Assembly (NCBI GenBank): GCA_937950315.1
Contig: CALFDU010000002.1
Location: forward strand, 1-45,657
From: an uncultured Saprospiraceae bacterium
GTDB taxonomy: Bacteria > Bacteroidota > Bacteroidia > Chitinophagales > Saprospiraceae
Length of the DNA: 45,657 nt
Reading direction: 5' to 3'
The translations under genes and the position numbers were made by a program. Positions 9,010-18,500 of the stretch are shown here, one piece after another. Position 1 is the first letter of the stretch, and each line of letters begins with the position of its first letter. A model generated the notes under the pieces. That model saw only the letters and a list, made by a program, of their open reading frames with translations. It was not told the DNA's origin and made no database searches.

Positions 9010-10320
9010 ATGAAAAACGCAATTTTAATTTTTGTAGCAGCAATGCTAAGTTTCGGGCTTTTCGCTTGTAAAGGAGACAAGGCTGCTAAAGTAATGGAAA
9101 ATGCTGGCTCGGCAGTTGAGAGTGTTGTAGAATCAGCAGTAGAAACTGTTGATGAAACCATGGAAGACATGAGTGAAAAAGTAGAAGAGGTCGCCGAAGA
9201 TCTAATGGATGATTCTGAAGCAGAAATGAATAAGATCGGTAGTGATGAGCTTGACGAAATGAAAAAAGCGGAAGCTGAGGTAGCGGAAAAACCGCAGCTA
9301 GGTACTACGAATGGAGCAAATTCAGATTATATTCCAAAACCAACCAGTGGATCAACAGGATCTTCAGCAACATCGAGTTCAACGGGTGGAACCAATACTT
9401 CAAGTACCTCAAAGCCAAGTGGAAGTGCGTCAACAACTACAACCACGACCACCAGCACAACGACAAGTGGACAAGGAAATAGTAGCAATGATTCTGCAGT
9501 GACTGATGCCACATCTCAAGTAACTACTGCCAATTCAAATCCTACTCCTGTACTGAAAGGTGGTAGCGATAAACCGAAGCCATCTTCATCAACGCAGACA
9601 ACAAAAGTGGATAAGGTAACCAAGCCATCTAGTGCAGGGACATCCACAACAACCAATATTGGTAATGCTGCTGCGACCGGTGTAGACCATGCAGCATTCA
9701 ACACTTTGCTAAGTAAGTTTGTATCGGCAAGTGGAGACGTAAATTATAGTGGATTGAAAGCGAGCAATCGTGCTTTGAATGCATACTGTAGCAGCCTTTC
9801 ATCAAATCCACCACAAGACTCATGGTCGAGAAATGAGCAATTGGCGTATTGGTTGAATGCCTACAATGCCTTTACTTTAAAGTTGATTACGGAGAACTTT
9901 CCATTGAATAGTATAACTGATTTGAATGGAGGAAAACCATGGGATAAAAAATGGATTGAAATCGGTAACCAGACCTTGTCTCTAAATGGAATCGAAAATG
10001 ATATCATCAGACCTAGGTACAACGATGGTCGTATTCACTTTGCCGTTAATTGTGCAGCGAAGTCATGTCCACCATTGGCCAACTATGCTTTTACGGCTGG
10101 CAATGTCAATAGCAAACTAGAAGCTTTGACCAAAAGTTTTGTCAATAGTTCAGCAAATGAAATATCCTCAGGAAGCATCAATATCTCAAAAATCTTCGAT
10201 TGGTACAAGGCGGATTTTGGGAATCTAGTGACTTTCCTTAATAAGTATTCTAATACGAAGATCGATGCAGGAGCAACCGTCAATTACATGGACTACGATT
10301 GGTCACTGAATGGAAAATAG
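9010..10320 (+). CDS. DUF547 domain lipoprotein with low-complexity linker
   Basis: A 436-residue lipoprotein from ATG 9010, which opens the signal peptide MKNAILIFVAAMLSFGLFAC with lipid Cys20; an upstream in-frame ATG at 8980 would bury it behind ten polar residues. Three zones follow. Residues ~25-95 are an acidic, Val/Glu-rich, probably helical stretch. Residues ~100-220 are a Ser/Thr/Gly-rich linker with Thr runs, likely flexible and possibly O-glycosylated. The C-terminal ~210 residues are DUF547, with the conserved EQLAYWLNAYNAF block and HFAVNCAAKSCPPL, whose two Cys and His are characteristic. DUF547 resembles thiol-protease-like folds, but its activity is unproven. The stop overlaps the dehydrogenase start by 11 bases. 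Confidence 0.88.
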   Translation: MKNAILIFVAAMLSFGLFACKGDKAAKVMENAGSAVESVVESAVETVDETMEDMSEKVEEVAEDLMDDSEAEMNKIGSDELDEMKKAEAEVAEKPQLGTTNGANSDYIPKPTSGSTGSSATSSSTGGTNTSSTSKPSGSASTTTTTTTSTTTSGQGNSSNDSAVTDATSQVTTANSNPTPVLKGGSDKPKPSSSTQTTKVDKVTKPSSAGTSTTTNIGNAAATGVDHAAFNTLLSKFVSASGDVNYSGLKASNRALNAYCSSLSSNPPQDSWSRNEQLAYWLNAYNAFTLKLITENFPLNSITDLNGGKPWDKKWIEIGNQTLSLNGIENDIIRPRYNDGRIHFAVNCAAKSCPPLANYAFTAGNVNSKLEALTKSFVNSSANEISSGSINISKIFDWYKADFGNLVTFLNKYSNTKIDAGATVNYMDYDWSLNGK

Positions 10321-11284
10321 TCAAAAACTGAACATTGTTTTTCTCGATAGCTTCACCACCAATCCGGGTGACTTAAGCTGGTCTTCATTGGAGGCCTTGG
10401 GTAACTTTTCTCACTATGAAAATATCGTGGAAGGGGAAGCATTGATTGAAAAGGCCAAGGATGCAGATATACTCATTCTTAACAAAGCCAATATCACAGA
10501 ATCGGTTATCCAACATTTGACGAAAGTCAAATTAATATGTGTGGCGGCAACAGGATACAATAGTGTCGATGTCCGCGCTTGCGCAAATGCTGGTATTCCA
10601 GTATGTAACGTGAGTGGGTACAGTTCGCCTGCAGTGGCTCAACATGTATTCGCCTTGATACTTGCCTTGCAAAACCAAGTGCGCACATACGCCAATGAGG
10701 TTAGTAATAATAAATGGTCAAATCAAAAATTCTTTTCTTATCAAAATCAAAGTTGGTATGAATTAAAGGGAAAGACCTTTGGAATTTTTGGATTTGGTAA
10801 GATAGGGCAGGAGGTAGCAAAGATTGCACTTGCTTTTGGTATGAAAGTGATTGCCTATAGAAAACACAAGGAAAAAGGAAGTATTGATGGAGTAGAGTTG
10901 GTCGAGCAGGATGTGCTGTTTGCTGAGTCTGATTACTTGAGTCTACATACTTCATTGAATCAAGAAACCCATGGCCTGATCAATGCCGATCGACTTGTAA
11001 AAATGAAGCGCTCGGCTGTGTTGATCAATACAGGTAGAGGCCCACTGATTGTAGAAGCTGATGTCAGAGATGCTTTAAAAGAAGGGGTGATTGCTGGAGC
11101 AGGCTTGGATGTATTGTCAAGCGAACCGCCAGTGGTAGATCATGTACTTTTTGGAATTCCAAATTGTGTGATTACACCACATATCGCTTGGGGAAGTGTC
11201 GAAGCTCGGTCTAGATTAATAGAAGGCTTGGTAGGGAATATCCAAAGTTATTTAAAAGGAAGACCGATCAATGTGGTATCCTAA
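10310..11284 (+). CDS. D-2-hydroxyacid dehydrogenase (glycerate dehydrogenase-like)
   Basis: A 324-residue cytoplasmic NAD(P)-dependent dehydrogenase that interconverts 2-keto acids and D-2-hydroxy acids; hydroxypyruvate/glycerate is a plausible pair. The Rossmann nucleotide-binding motif FGIFGFGKIG is at 158-167. The catalytic triad is intact: Arg243 in NTGRGPLIVE, Glu272 in SSEPP and His291 in TPHIAW. The substrate-binding loop ATGYNSVD is at 80-87. The length is typical. The start overlaps the DUF547 gene, suggesting translational coupling to an envelope lipoprotein, an odd pairing for a metabolic enzyme. A bidirectional terminator follows. Family call is firm; the substrate is inferred. 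Confidence 0.9.
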   Translation: MENSQKLNIVFLDSFTTNPGDLSWSSLEALGNFSHYENIVEGEALIEKAKDADILILNKANITESVIQHLTKVKLICVAATGYNSVDVRACANAGIPVCNVSGYSSPAVAQHVFALILALQNQVRTYANEVSNNKWSNQKFFSYQNQSWYELKGKTFGIFGFGKIGQEVAKIALAFGMKVIAYRKHKEKGSIDGVELVEQDVLFAESDYLSLHTSLNQETHGLINADRLVKMKRSAVLINTGRGPLIVEADVRDALKEGVIAGAGLDVLSSEPPVVDHVLFGIPNCVITPHIAWGSVEARSRLIEGLVGNIQSYLKGRPINVVS

Positions 11285-11320
11285 ATATTGTGCTTGTTTA
11301 AGAAAGCAGAAAAACTAAAA

Positions 11321-11361
11321 TAAAAAGCCCTATCCGAAGAATCGGACAGGGCTTTTTTATT
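11321..11361. terminator. bidirectional rho-independent terminator
   Basis: AGCCCTATCCGA pairs with TCGGACAGGGCT around a 4-base loop with one A-C mismatch, flanked by an A run on the left and a T run on the right. It lies between the convergent dehydrogenase and BON-LysM genes and can serve both. Confidence 0.88.
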
Positions 11362-11373
11362 TTTTAGAAATTC

Positions 11374-11856
11374 CTAGGCGTTAGGAATTCTCAATGTCTG
11401 ACCTGGGTAAATTTGGTTAGGATCTTTCAACATTGGTGTGTTGGCTTCGAAGATGTCGTTGTACTTCATTGGATCGCCATAAAATTCTTTGGCGATTTTA
11501 GAAAGGCTATCTCCTGGCTTCACTTCATAGAAAGTTGAAGTAGGTGGAGGTGTAGTAACAGAGATTCGGTCATCAACAGCTGCGATGCCATCTACGTTGC
11601 CCAACATAAGAATTACTTTTTCTTTGTCTTCTACCGAAGTTGTCAATCCATAAACAACGGCAGTCCCGTTGTCAAATTCAATATCAAGGTTTTCGACAGG
11701 AACCCCTGAGCCGCCCACCATATTTTTTAATAATCCAGCAGTTCTTGTGTTTGCTGCTGCTGCATCAGCTGCAGCATCTACTGCTGCGTCATTTTCATTG
11801 GCTGCATCTTTTAAGAGGTTTGATCCAGCGTTTTTAAGAAAAGAGAATAATCCCAT
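11374..11856 (-). CDS. BON and LysM domain protein (Kbp/YgaU-like)
   Basis: A 160-residue protein with the same two-domain plan as E. coli Kbp (YgaU): a BON domain at about 55-100 (LDIEFDNGTAVVYGLTTSVE) and a LysM domain at about 109-157 (FYEVKPGDSLSKIAKEFYGD ... YPGQTLRIP). In E. coli this protein binds potassium; LysM domains in general bind N-acetylglucosamine polymers. The N-terminus (1-50) is amphipathic and alanine-rich, without a cleavable signal peptide, as in Kbp. The gene is convergent with the dehydrogenase and divergent from secDF. The family call is strong; potassium binding is transferred from the E. coli homologue. Confidence 0.87.
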   Translation of the reverse strand: MGLFSFLKNAGSNLLKDAANENDAAVDAAADAAAANTRTAGLLKNMVGGSGVPVENLDIEFDNGTAVVYGLTTSVEDKEKVILMLGNVDGIAAVDDRISVTTPPPTSTFYEVKPGDSLSKIAKEFYGDPMKYNDIFEANTPMLKDPNQIYPGQTLRIPNA

Positions 11857-12163
11857 GTATTTCTATTGATTTTAAGTGAATAATTAAGTGAAGTGTTTCA
11901 AAGACTCCTTGCATATGATCTTCTGAGAGTAATTTCCCAGTAGAAATGGCTCAAAGTTCTCATTTCACATCAATAATATCAATAAGATTGGACTTTAAAT
12001 AATTCCCTTAAATGCTAAATTTTTTCATTTAGTCGAATATTTGCCTTGAGCGACCAAAATAGAGCCAAAAACACGCATTACAAGGTGCATAAATCTTATG
12101 ATATCCCTATTAAAACTTTATATTTGCGTTCATTTTGAAGAATAATCTAGAAAAATTGCAACA
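11857..12163. other. divergent intergenic region between BON-LysM gene and secDF
   Basis: About 307 bases without a gene. It contains the secDF promoter candidate at 12119-12126, a near match AATATTTG at 12036-12043, and a small inverted repeat CTAAAT/ATTTAG (12015-12020 with 12027-12032). No CAAAnnTA (minus-strand -7 element) is apparent for the BON-LysM gene, and no RNA gene is seen. Confidence 0.5.
12119..12126 (+). promoter_or_regulatory. candidate -7 promoter element of secDF
   Basis: TATATTTG matches TAnnTTTG 37 bases before the secDF ATG. The -33 region is weak (CTTATG near 12095-12100). Confidence 0.45.
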
Positions 12164-15100
12164 ATGCAAGGAAAGGGACTTATAAAGATATTTTTTGTAC
12201 TGCTAGTACTGGTATCTCTATTACAAATTCTATACACAGTGCCAACCAGTAAGGTTGAGGCTGCAGCAGACAAATATGCACAGTTAAGAGCAGAATCTGT
12301 AACGCCAGAATTGGCTTTTGAAACAGAAAAAGCTGCGAAAGCTAGATATCTGGATTCAATGTCTTCTGAAGAGATTTTTAAAATTCCGTTGTTCCAGTCA
12401 TTTACCTACAATGACTTGAAAAACAGACAGTTAAATCTTGGATTGGACTTGAAAGGGGGTATGAGTGCAGTTCTGGAAGTGGATTTGAGAGAATTACTCA
12501 TTACTCTATCGGGAAACAGTAAAGACAAAGCTTTCAGACAAGCATTGGACAATGCAACAGCTGCACAGTCAAATGCACAATCAGACTATGTAAACTTGTT
12601 TTTTCAGGAGTATATAAAATTACCTGAAGCTGACAGAGGGGGTCTTGCTAGAATCTTCAAAAGAGATGCAGAGTTGAGTGAAGTACTACAATTGGATACT
12701 CCAGATGGTGAGGTAATTAGAATCTTGAGAGAGAAAGCCAATGAAACAGTACTATTGACTTTCAATAGATTAAAGCAAAGAATCGATAAGCTAGGGGTTG
12801 TTCAACCAAATGTAAACCTTGATGCGGCGAGAGATTTGATATTGGTTGAGATGCCAGGTATCGATAATCCGGCTAGAGCAAGAGAGTTTTTGACGGGAAC
12901 GGCAGATCTTGGATTCTGGGAGATATATAGAGTTACTGATCCAGGTGTAATGGGAGGATTCTCAGAAGCAGACAAGAGGTTGACAAGTGGAGCAGATACT
13001 GCACCAGAGGAGATCGTATATGATTCTATTCCACAACCAGTGCTTGATGATCTAGGTAATGAAACAGGTGATACAACCTACCAATTGGTAGAAAGAGCTT
13101 CTGAAACATTCGGTAATGAAGGTGTATTGCTTTCAATGCTTGAGTTGAATGGAGCAGGAGGAACGATGAGTTTCTCAGGAACTACTTTTGGTGTTGCTAA
13201 GAAAAACGATAGAAAGGCCATCTCAGAAATGCTTGACCGTCCTGAAATTAAAGCACTTTTCCCTGCTGACGCCAAGTTTGCATGGTCAAGAGCACCGATT
13301 CCAGCAAAGAACCTTCCTGAAGGATCTGATGATGTTGGAAAATACTCACTTTCTATTCTTAAGAAAGCGAAGGGAGGAGAGAAAGCACCATTGGGTGGTG
13401 ATGTTATTATAGCTACCTCTTCTTCACCTAATCCGCAAGGAGAAATGGGTGTAAGTATCACCATGGACAATGTGGGTGCTAAGAAGTGGGGACAAATGAC
13501 TCAGATTGCCTTTGATGCAGGTCAAAGAGAAATTGCGATTTCACTGGATGATGAAGTAGTTTCTGCACCTTCAATCAGGGTGCCGATTAAGCAGGGAAGA
13601 TCTGAGATTACTGGAAACTTTACTGTACAAGAAGCGAAGGATTTATCTAGCATTTTGGAAGTTGGAAAGTTGCCAGCAGGTATTAAAATTATTCAAGAAT
13701 CAACAGTTGGTCCTTCATTGGGAGCAGAAAATATTTCAAGAAGTTTCAGGGCCTTGATCATCGGTATCAGTTTGGTATTGTTGTTCATGGTATTCTATTA
13801 CGGTGGAGCAGGTGTTGTTTCAATCGTTGCTTTGTTGCTTAACTTGTTTTTCATCTTTGGTGCATTGGCGAGTTTCGGAACAGTATTGACATTGCCTGGA
13901 TTTGCGGGTATCATCTTGACGGTAGGTATGGCCGTGGATGCCAACGTAATCATCTTTGAAAGAATAAGAGAAGAGTTGAGAGCTGGGAAAACCTTGATGG
14001 CCTCGGTCACCGATGGATTTAGAAACTCCTATTCAGCGATTATTGATGCCAACGTTACCACTTTATTGGTAGCAGGAGTATTGACCTATTTTGGACTTGG
14101 TCCAATCAAAGGATTTGCCGTGATCTTGATCATCGGTGTACTTTGTTCATTGTTTACTGCCGTATTGTTGGGTAGAATGATCATTGATTGGTGGATCGGA
14201 GGAGACAGAAATCTTACTTTCTGGACTGGTGCATCTAAAAACATGTTTGCCAATTTGAATTTTGACTGGATCGGAAAGAGAAAGATTGCTTATGTATTCT
14301 CAGGAGTAATCATCGTAGCAGGTCTTGCTTCTATGTTTACTAGAGGTTGGGATCTTGGTGTTGATTTTCAAGGGGGATGGAAATACGATATCGAATTTTC
14401 AAGTGATGTATCAGTAAATGCAGAGACACTTCGTACTGGATTGGCTGAGTACTTGGGTGATCAAACGATTGTAAAATCAGTAGCAGCAGAAAATACGTTC
14501 AACATTGTAACTCCATATAGAATCAATGATGCTGGAGAAAATGTAACTGCGGAAGTTGTTGAAACATTGAGAACATCATTGGAAGCTGTAACAGGTACGA
14601 CGATCAATGAAAAGTCATTTCCATTGGCTTCAACGAACAATGAAACACATATTTTAAGTTCAAGTAAGGTAGGACCTACCATTGCGGATGATATTAAAAA
14701 CAGTTCATTCAAGGCAGGATTCTTTGCTTTGTTGTTGATCTTCTTGTATCTATTCTTAAGATTTAACAAGTGGCAATATAGTTTGGGTGCCGTTGCGGCG
14801 GTAGTTCACGATTCATTGTTGGTATTGGGTCTTTTCTCATTGTTGAAAGGATTGGTTCCATTCAGTCTTGAAATCGATCAAGCATTTATTGCCGCCTTGT
14901 TGACCGTAATTGGATACTCAATCAATGATACGGTAGTTGTATTTGATAGAATCAGAGAAGACTTGGGTATTTATACCAATAAGTCAACGGATGAGGTAAT
15001 CAATATTGCCTTGAACAATACATTCTCAAGAACAATCATTACCTCTTTGACTACCTTGTTTGGAGTATTGATTCTCTTCTTATTCGGGGGAGAAAGTACT

Positions 15101-15250
15101 AGAGGATTTGCTTTTGCATTATTGATTGGAATTATCGTAGGAACGTATTCATCAATCTTTATTGCGACACCAATCGTAAGAGATTTAACAGATAATCTAA
15201 AAGCTAAGAAAGTTGCCGCAAAGAAGCGATTTTCAAAAGCTTTGAACTAG
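12164..15250 (+). CDS. secDF: fused protein translocase subunit SecDF
   Basis: A 1028-residue inner-membrane protein joining SecD and SecF, which uses the proton gradient to pull Sec substrates out of the translocon. TM1 is near residues 5-24 and the SecD motif LGLDLKGG is at about 92-99. A long periplasmic P1 region follows, then EVVSAPSIRVPI and five clustered TM helices (about 528-680) containing GMAVDANVIIFERIRE near 588. The SecF half begins near 715, with LGVDFQGG near 730, and has a second helix cluster containing YSINDTVVVFDRIRED near 918. The conserved aspartates of the proton path are present in both halves. The fusion is usual in Bacteroidota. It stands alone, with its own promoter candidate and a strong terminator. 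Confidence 0.97.
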   Translation: MQGKGLIKIFFVLLVLVSLLQILYTVPTSKVEAAADKYAQLRAESVTPELAFETEKAAKARYLDSMSSEEIFKIPLFQSFTYNDLKNRQLNLGLDLKGGMSAVLEVDLRELLITLSGNSKDKAFRQALDNATAAQSNAQSDYVNLFFQEYIKLPEADRGGLARIFKRDAELSEVLQLDTPDGEVIRILREKANETVLLTFNRLKQRIDKLGVVQPNVNLDAARDLILVEMPGIDNPARAREFLTGTADLGFWEIYRVTDPGVMGGFSEADKRLTSGADTAPEEIVYDSIPQPVLDDLGNETGDTTYQLVERASETFGNEGVLLSMLELNGAGGTMSFSGTTFGVAKKNDRKAISEMLDRPEIKALFPADAKFAWSRAPIPAKNLPEGSDDVGKYSLSILKKAKGGEKAPLGGDVIIATSSSPNPQGEMGVSITMDNVGAKKWGQMTQIAFDAGQREIAISLDDEVVSAPSIRVPIKQGRSEITGNFTVQEAKDLSSILEVGKLPAGIKIIQESTVGPSLGAENISRSFRALIIGISLVLLFMVFYYGGAGVVSIVALLLNLFFIFGALASFGTVLTLPGFAGIILTVGMAVDANVIIFERIREELRAGKTLMASVTDGFRNSYSAIIDANVTTLLVAGVLTYFGLGPIKGFAVILIIGVLCSLFTAVLLGRMIIDWWIGGDRNLTFWTGASKNMFANLNFDWIGKRKIAYVFSGVIIVAGLASMFTRGWDLGVDFQGGWKYDIEFSSDVSVNAETLRTGLAEYLGDQTIVKSVAAENTFNIVTPYRINDAGENVTAEVVETLRTSLEAVTGTTINEKSFPLASTNNETHILSSSKVGPTIADDIKNSSFKAGFFALLLIFLYLFLRFNKWQYSLGAVAAVVHDSLLVLGLFSLLKGLVPFSLEIDQAFIAALLTVIGYSINDTVVVFDRIREDLGIYTNKSTDEVINIALNNTFSRTIITSLTTLFGVLILFLFGGESTRGFAFALLIGIIVGTYSSIFIATPIVRDLTDNLKAKKVAAKKRFSKALN

Positions 15251-15274
15251 AATAACTCAATAATTACCATTGAT

Positions 15275-15305
15275 AAAAAAGCTCCCTACTCAGGGAGCTT
15301 TTTTT
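15275..15305 (+). terminator. rho-independent terminator of secDF
   Basis: AGCTCCCT (15280-15287) pairs with AGGGAGCT (15292-15299) around loop ACTC, flanked by an A run and followed by a run of Ts. Confidence 0.92.
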
Positions 15306-15380
15306 ATATACTTACGTTATATAACTGTCGCGTACCTTCCATTTATTAAAAGTTAATGTATTATTTTTATGGATAATATG

Positions 15381-15412
15381 TTGATAAACAGCCAGTTATA
15401 TCTATATCTTTA
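15381..15412 (+). promoter_or_regulatory. candidate promoter of T9SS type B protein
   Basis: TTG at 15381-15383, a 21-base spacer and TATCTTTA at 15405-15412 come close to TTG-N17-23-TAnnTTTG (last base A instead of G). This would give a leader of roughly 105 bases. Confidence 0.35.
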
Positions 15413-15526
15413 TTGATATGACGTGATTAGTATAATTTTTGTATTTCTAAAGTATACTTCTGGTCATGGCCTCAATCTTAAGAACTACTTGTTGAGACTA
15501 ATGTCAACTATTATATAATAGTTATA

Positions 15527-18500
15527 ATGAAAATTGGACAACTTAATATGAAGGGAATCCTTGTCTTTGTGCTCTCTTTTTTCGGTGTTGGTGCTTATGC
15601 ATTTTCATTGGCCAGTGATGTGCATGTATTTGAGGATAATGGTCCTGTATTAGAATTGATGGCGGATGTAACGGTGTGTTCAGGTAGCGCTGTAGAATTA
15701 TCAGAGCTACCTATAGCAGAAACAACTGGTGCGGAAGTGGAATTTACCTATCATGCAGATATCCCTATTTCGGAGCAGAATGAGATTTTAACAAACAATG
15801 TTGTAATTACAGCTGATGATGTGATCTATGTCGCAGCGGATGACGGGACTTGTGTAACGGTATTGGAAGTACCAATTGAATATGTCATTTCACCTATACT
15901 TGTTTTTCCAGAAATCATAGAGATATGCAGTGGTGAAGAGGTTGATATCAGTCAGTTTGTGGTGCAAGATTTGGAAAACACGGGAGCGCCGATCAGTTTT
16001 CATACAAGCAATAATCCGACACCAGATAATGAGATCATTGATCCATTCATTTCTCCACAAATGACGACCAATATTTATGCATTTGCGGAGTTGGGAGTGT
16101 GTGAATATGTATTGCCTATCCCGATAATCGTAAAAGCGTCTCCAGATTTATTTGTAACAACAGAGCCGGTGATTTGTACTGGTCTTGATCTTAATCTAGA
16201 TGATTTACTGATTACGGACTTAAACAATACAGGTGCTGGATGGACACTGCATAGTGCATTGCCAGCGACTCCTCAAAATGAAATATTGGATCAGATTGTG
16301 AATTATAGTAGTTCGACAATCATATATGCTGTGTCGCAATCAGGCGATTGTAGAACAGAATTACCAATCAATGTGACGGTTACTTCTTCGTTGTATGCTG
16401 GGGAGGATGTGCAGGGATTTTCCTGTGAAGGAACGGGGCCATTTGATTTATCAACCATTGTTACTCCAGGAGCCAATCCGGGAACCTATGTTCCAGTGAG
16501 TGCCAATCCATATTTTGACCCAATTACCAATAGTGTAGATTGTGATGCAGCTCCAGCTGGTAGTTATAATTTTCAATATATCGTTGCTGCCAATGGACAA
16601 TGCCTACCTGATACTTCATTGCTTGAATTGGTTGTTCAGGGAAGAACCAACGCGGGTCAAGACAACACAAGGAAAATTTGTGAAGGTATTTCTGGTCCAG
16701 TAGATATGGGGCAGTTTTTAAATGGCGCATCGAGCAGTGGAGGAACATGGAGGCAGTTGACGGGGCCAACTCTGAATGTGAGTAATCCATCCATGACTGA
16801 TTTTTCTTCCATTCCATCTGACACATTGATCTTTCAGTATATCCTTGAAGGAGTAGAAGAATGTCTACCGGATACAGCATTGATTACAATAGATGTAACA
16901 CCTGCTCCGCAGCTGGCTGGTTCGCAAAGAAGATGCTCAGATGACTTGAATTCCTATACGTTTGTTTTTTGGACAGAGTTCACAAATGTTAGTGTGGATT
17001 TTGGAACCATTACGACCTTTATGGATGGGTTTCAAGTAGAAAATATACCGATTAGTCAGGGGATCAATATTACCTTGGTTAATGAGGATAATTGTAGTAA
17101 TACGATACATGTCAATCCACCGGATTGCGACTGTGCGTTTGTGCCTTTGCCTTTGTTGATCAACAATGTTTCAGTGTGTCAAGGCGAGCCTGTTCCTACG
17201 ATGAATGTGGGCCTTGAACCAGGGATTGCTGCCAACTGGTATAGTGAGTCAGAAGATGGAGATTTGTTGTTTGAAAATGGTGTTTCTTTTAACCCATCGA
17301 TAAACACTCCAGGTCATTATTCGTATTGGGTTGAGGTGTATAATATTTCAGATCCAGATTGTGTCAATGAGAGCAGGGTTGAAGTGACCTTGGATATATG
17401 GCCATATCCATCGGTCAACAAGATTGATGCTTTTGGTTGTGTGACTGATAATATTGCTTCCTTTAATTTTGATGATGTCGCTTCCGCAAATGATCCCACT
17501 GGGACTTTGATATATAATTTTTATGCTACAGAAGCGGACGCCATGAATCAAACCAATCCGTTGCCTACAGAGTTTCAGGCAGACATAAATGCATTGGGTA
17601 GTTTGTATGCAACAGTTGAATTTGGAGGTGAATGTCAAACAATCGCAGAAGTAGAATTACAAACAAGTCCAAATCCTGATGTAACATTTGGTGTGATAAA
17701 TATTACTTGTGATGTAGAAACTGGTGGTGCATTTGTTACCAACAATGATCCATCACAGGATATAACGTTTAGTTATAATTATCAAGATTTTACTTCCAAT
17801 CCACTACAAGAAGGGTTGTTTGGCGGGAATGCATTTTTGCAGGCGCAAAATCAATTTGGTTGTATAGTGGGTGAGTGGGTATTTATTGAAACGCAAACGG
17901 GTATTGCCATAGAGTCACAAGGTTTGGTCTGTGATGGTAATGGTACGCCTAGCGACGCCACAGATGATTTTCAAGTCATGACATTTAATATTTCTTCTAG
18001 TACTGGTTCTGCCATGTTTGAAGCAATTGATAATGTTTCAGGAAATTCATTTGGTTTATTTCCATATGGTGTCGATAATGATATTATCATTCCTGTGAAT
18101 GGAGATTGGGTGGTTATGGAGTTTATTGATCAAGAGGACATGCTTTGTTCTACTAGTTTAACTTTGGGCTTTTTAGAAACGTGTTCGACGCAATGTGGAA
18201 TTACGGAAGTATCTATTGTAGGTTCAGAATGTTCTGATAATGGGACCCCTGCCAATCCATTTGATGATCAGTTTTTTCTTGATGTTGAGGTGCTGGCAGT
18301 AAATGCTTCGGATGGTTGGGTATTGGATGGTGAATTGCAATTTACGGGAGACTACACAAATACGCAACGCATAGGGCCTTTTGACATAGAAGACCACGAA
18401 GGGATTCTGATATTTCAAGATAATGCAAGCAGCGATTGCTTTTTTGAATTACAGTTTGATGTGCCACGACCATGTTCTAATGCATGTGGATTTTCTTCGG

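Noticed and set aside
11640-11869. Plus-strand frames opposite the BON-LysM gene
   Set aside because: They are antisense to a protein with clear BON and LysM domains, and their own sequence is low-complexity Leu/Gln- or Ala-rich.
13078-13470. A 130-codon minus-strand frame inside secDF
   Set aside because: It lies wholly within the SecD periplasmic region and has no signature; it is a shadow frame.
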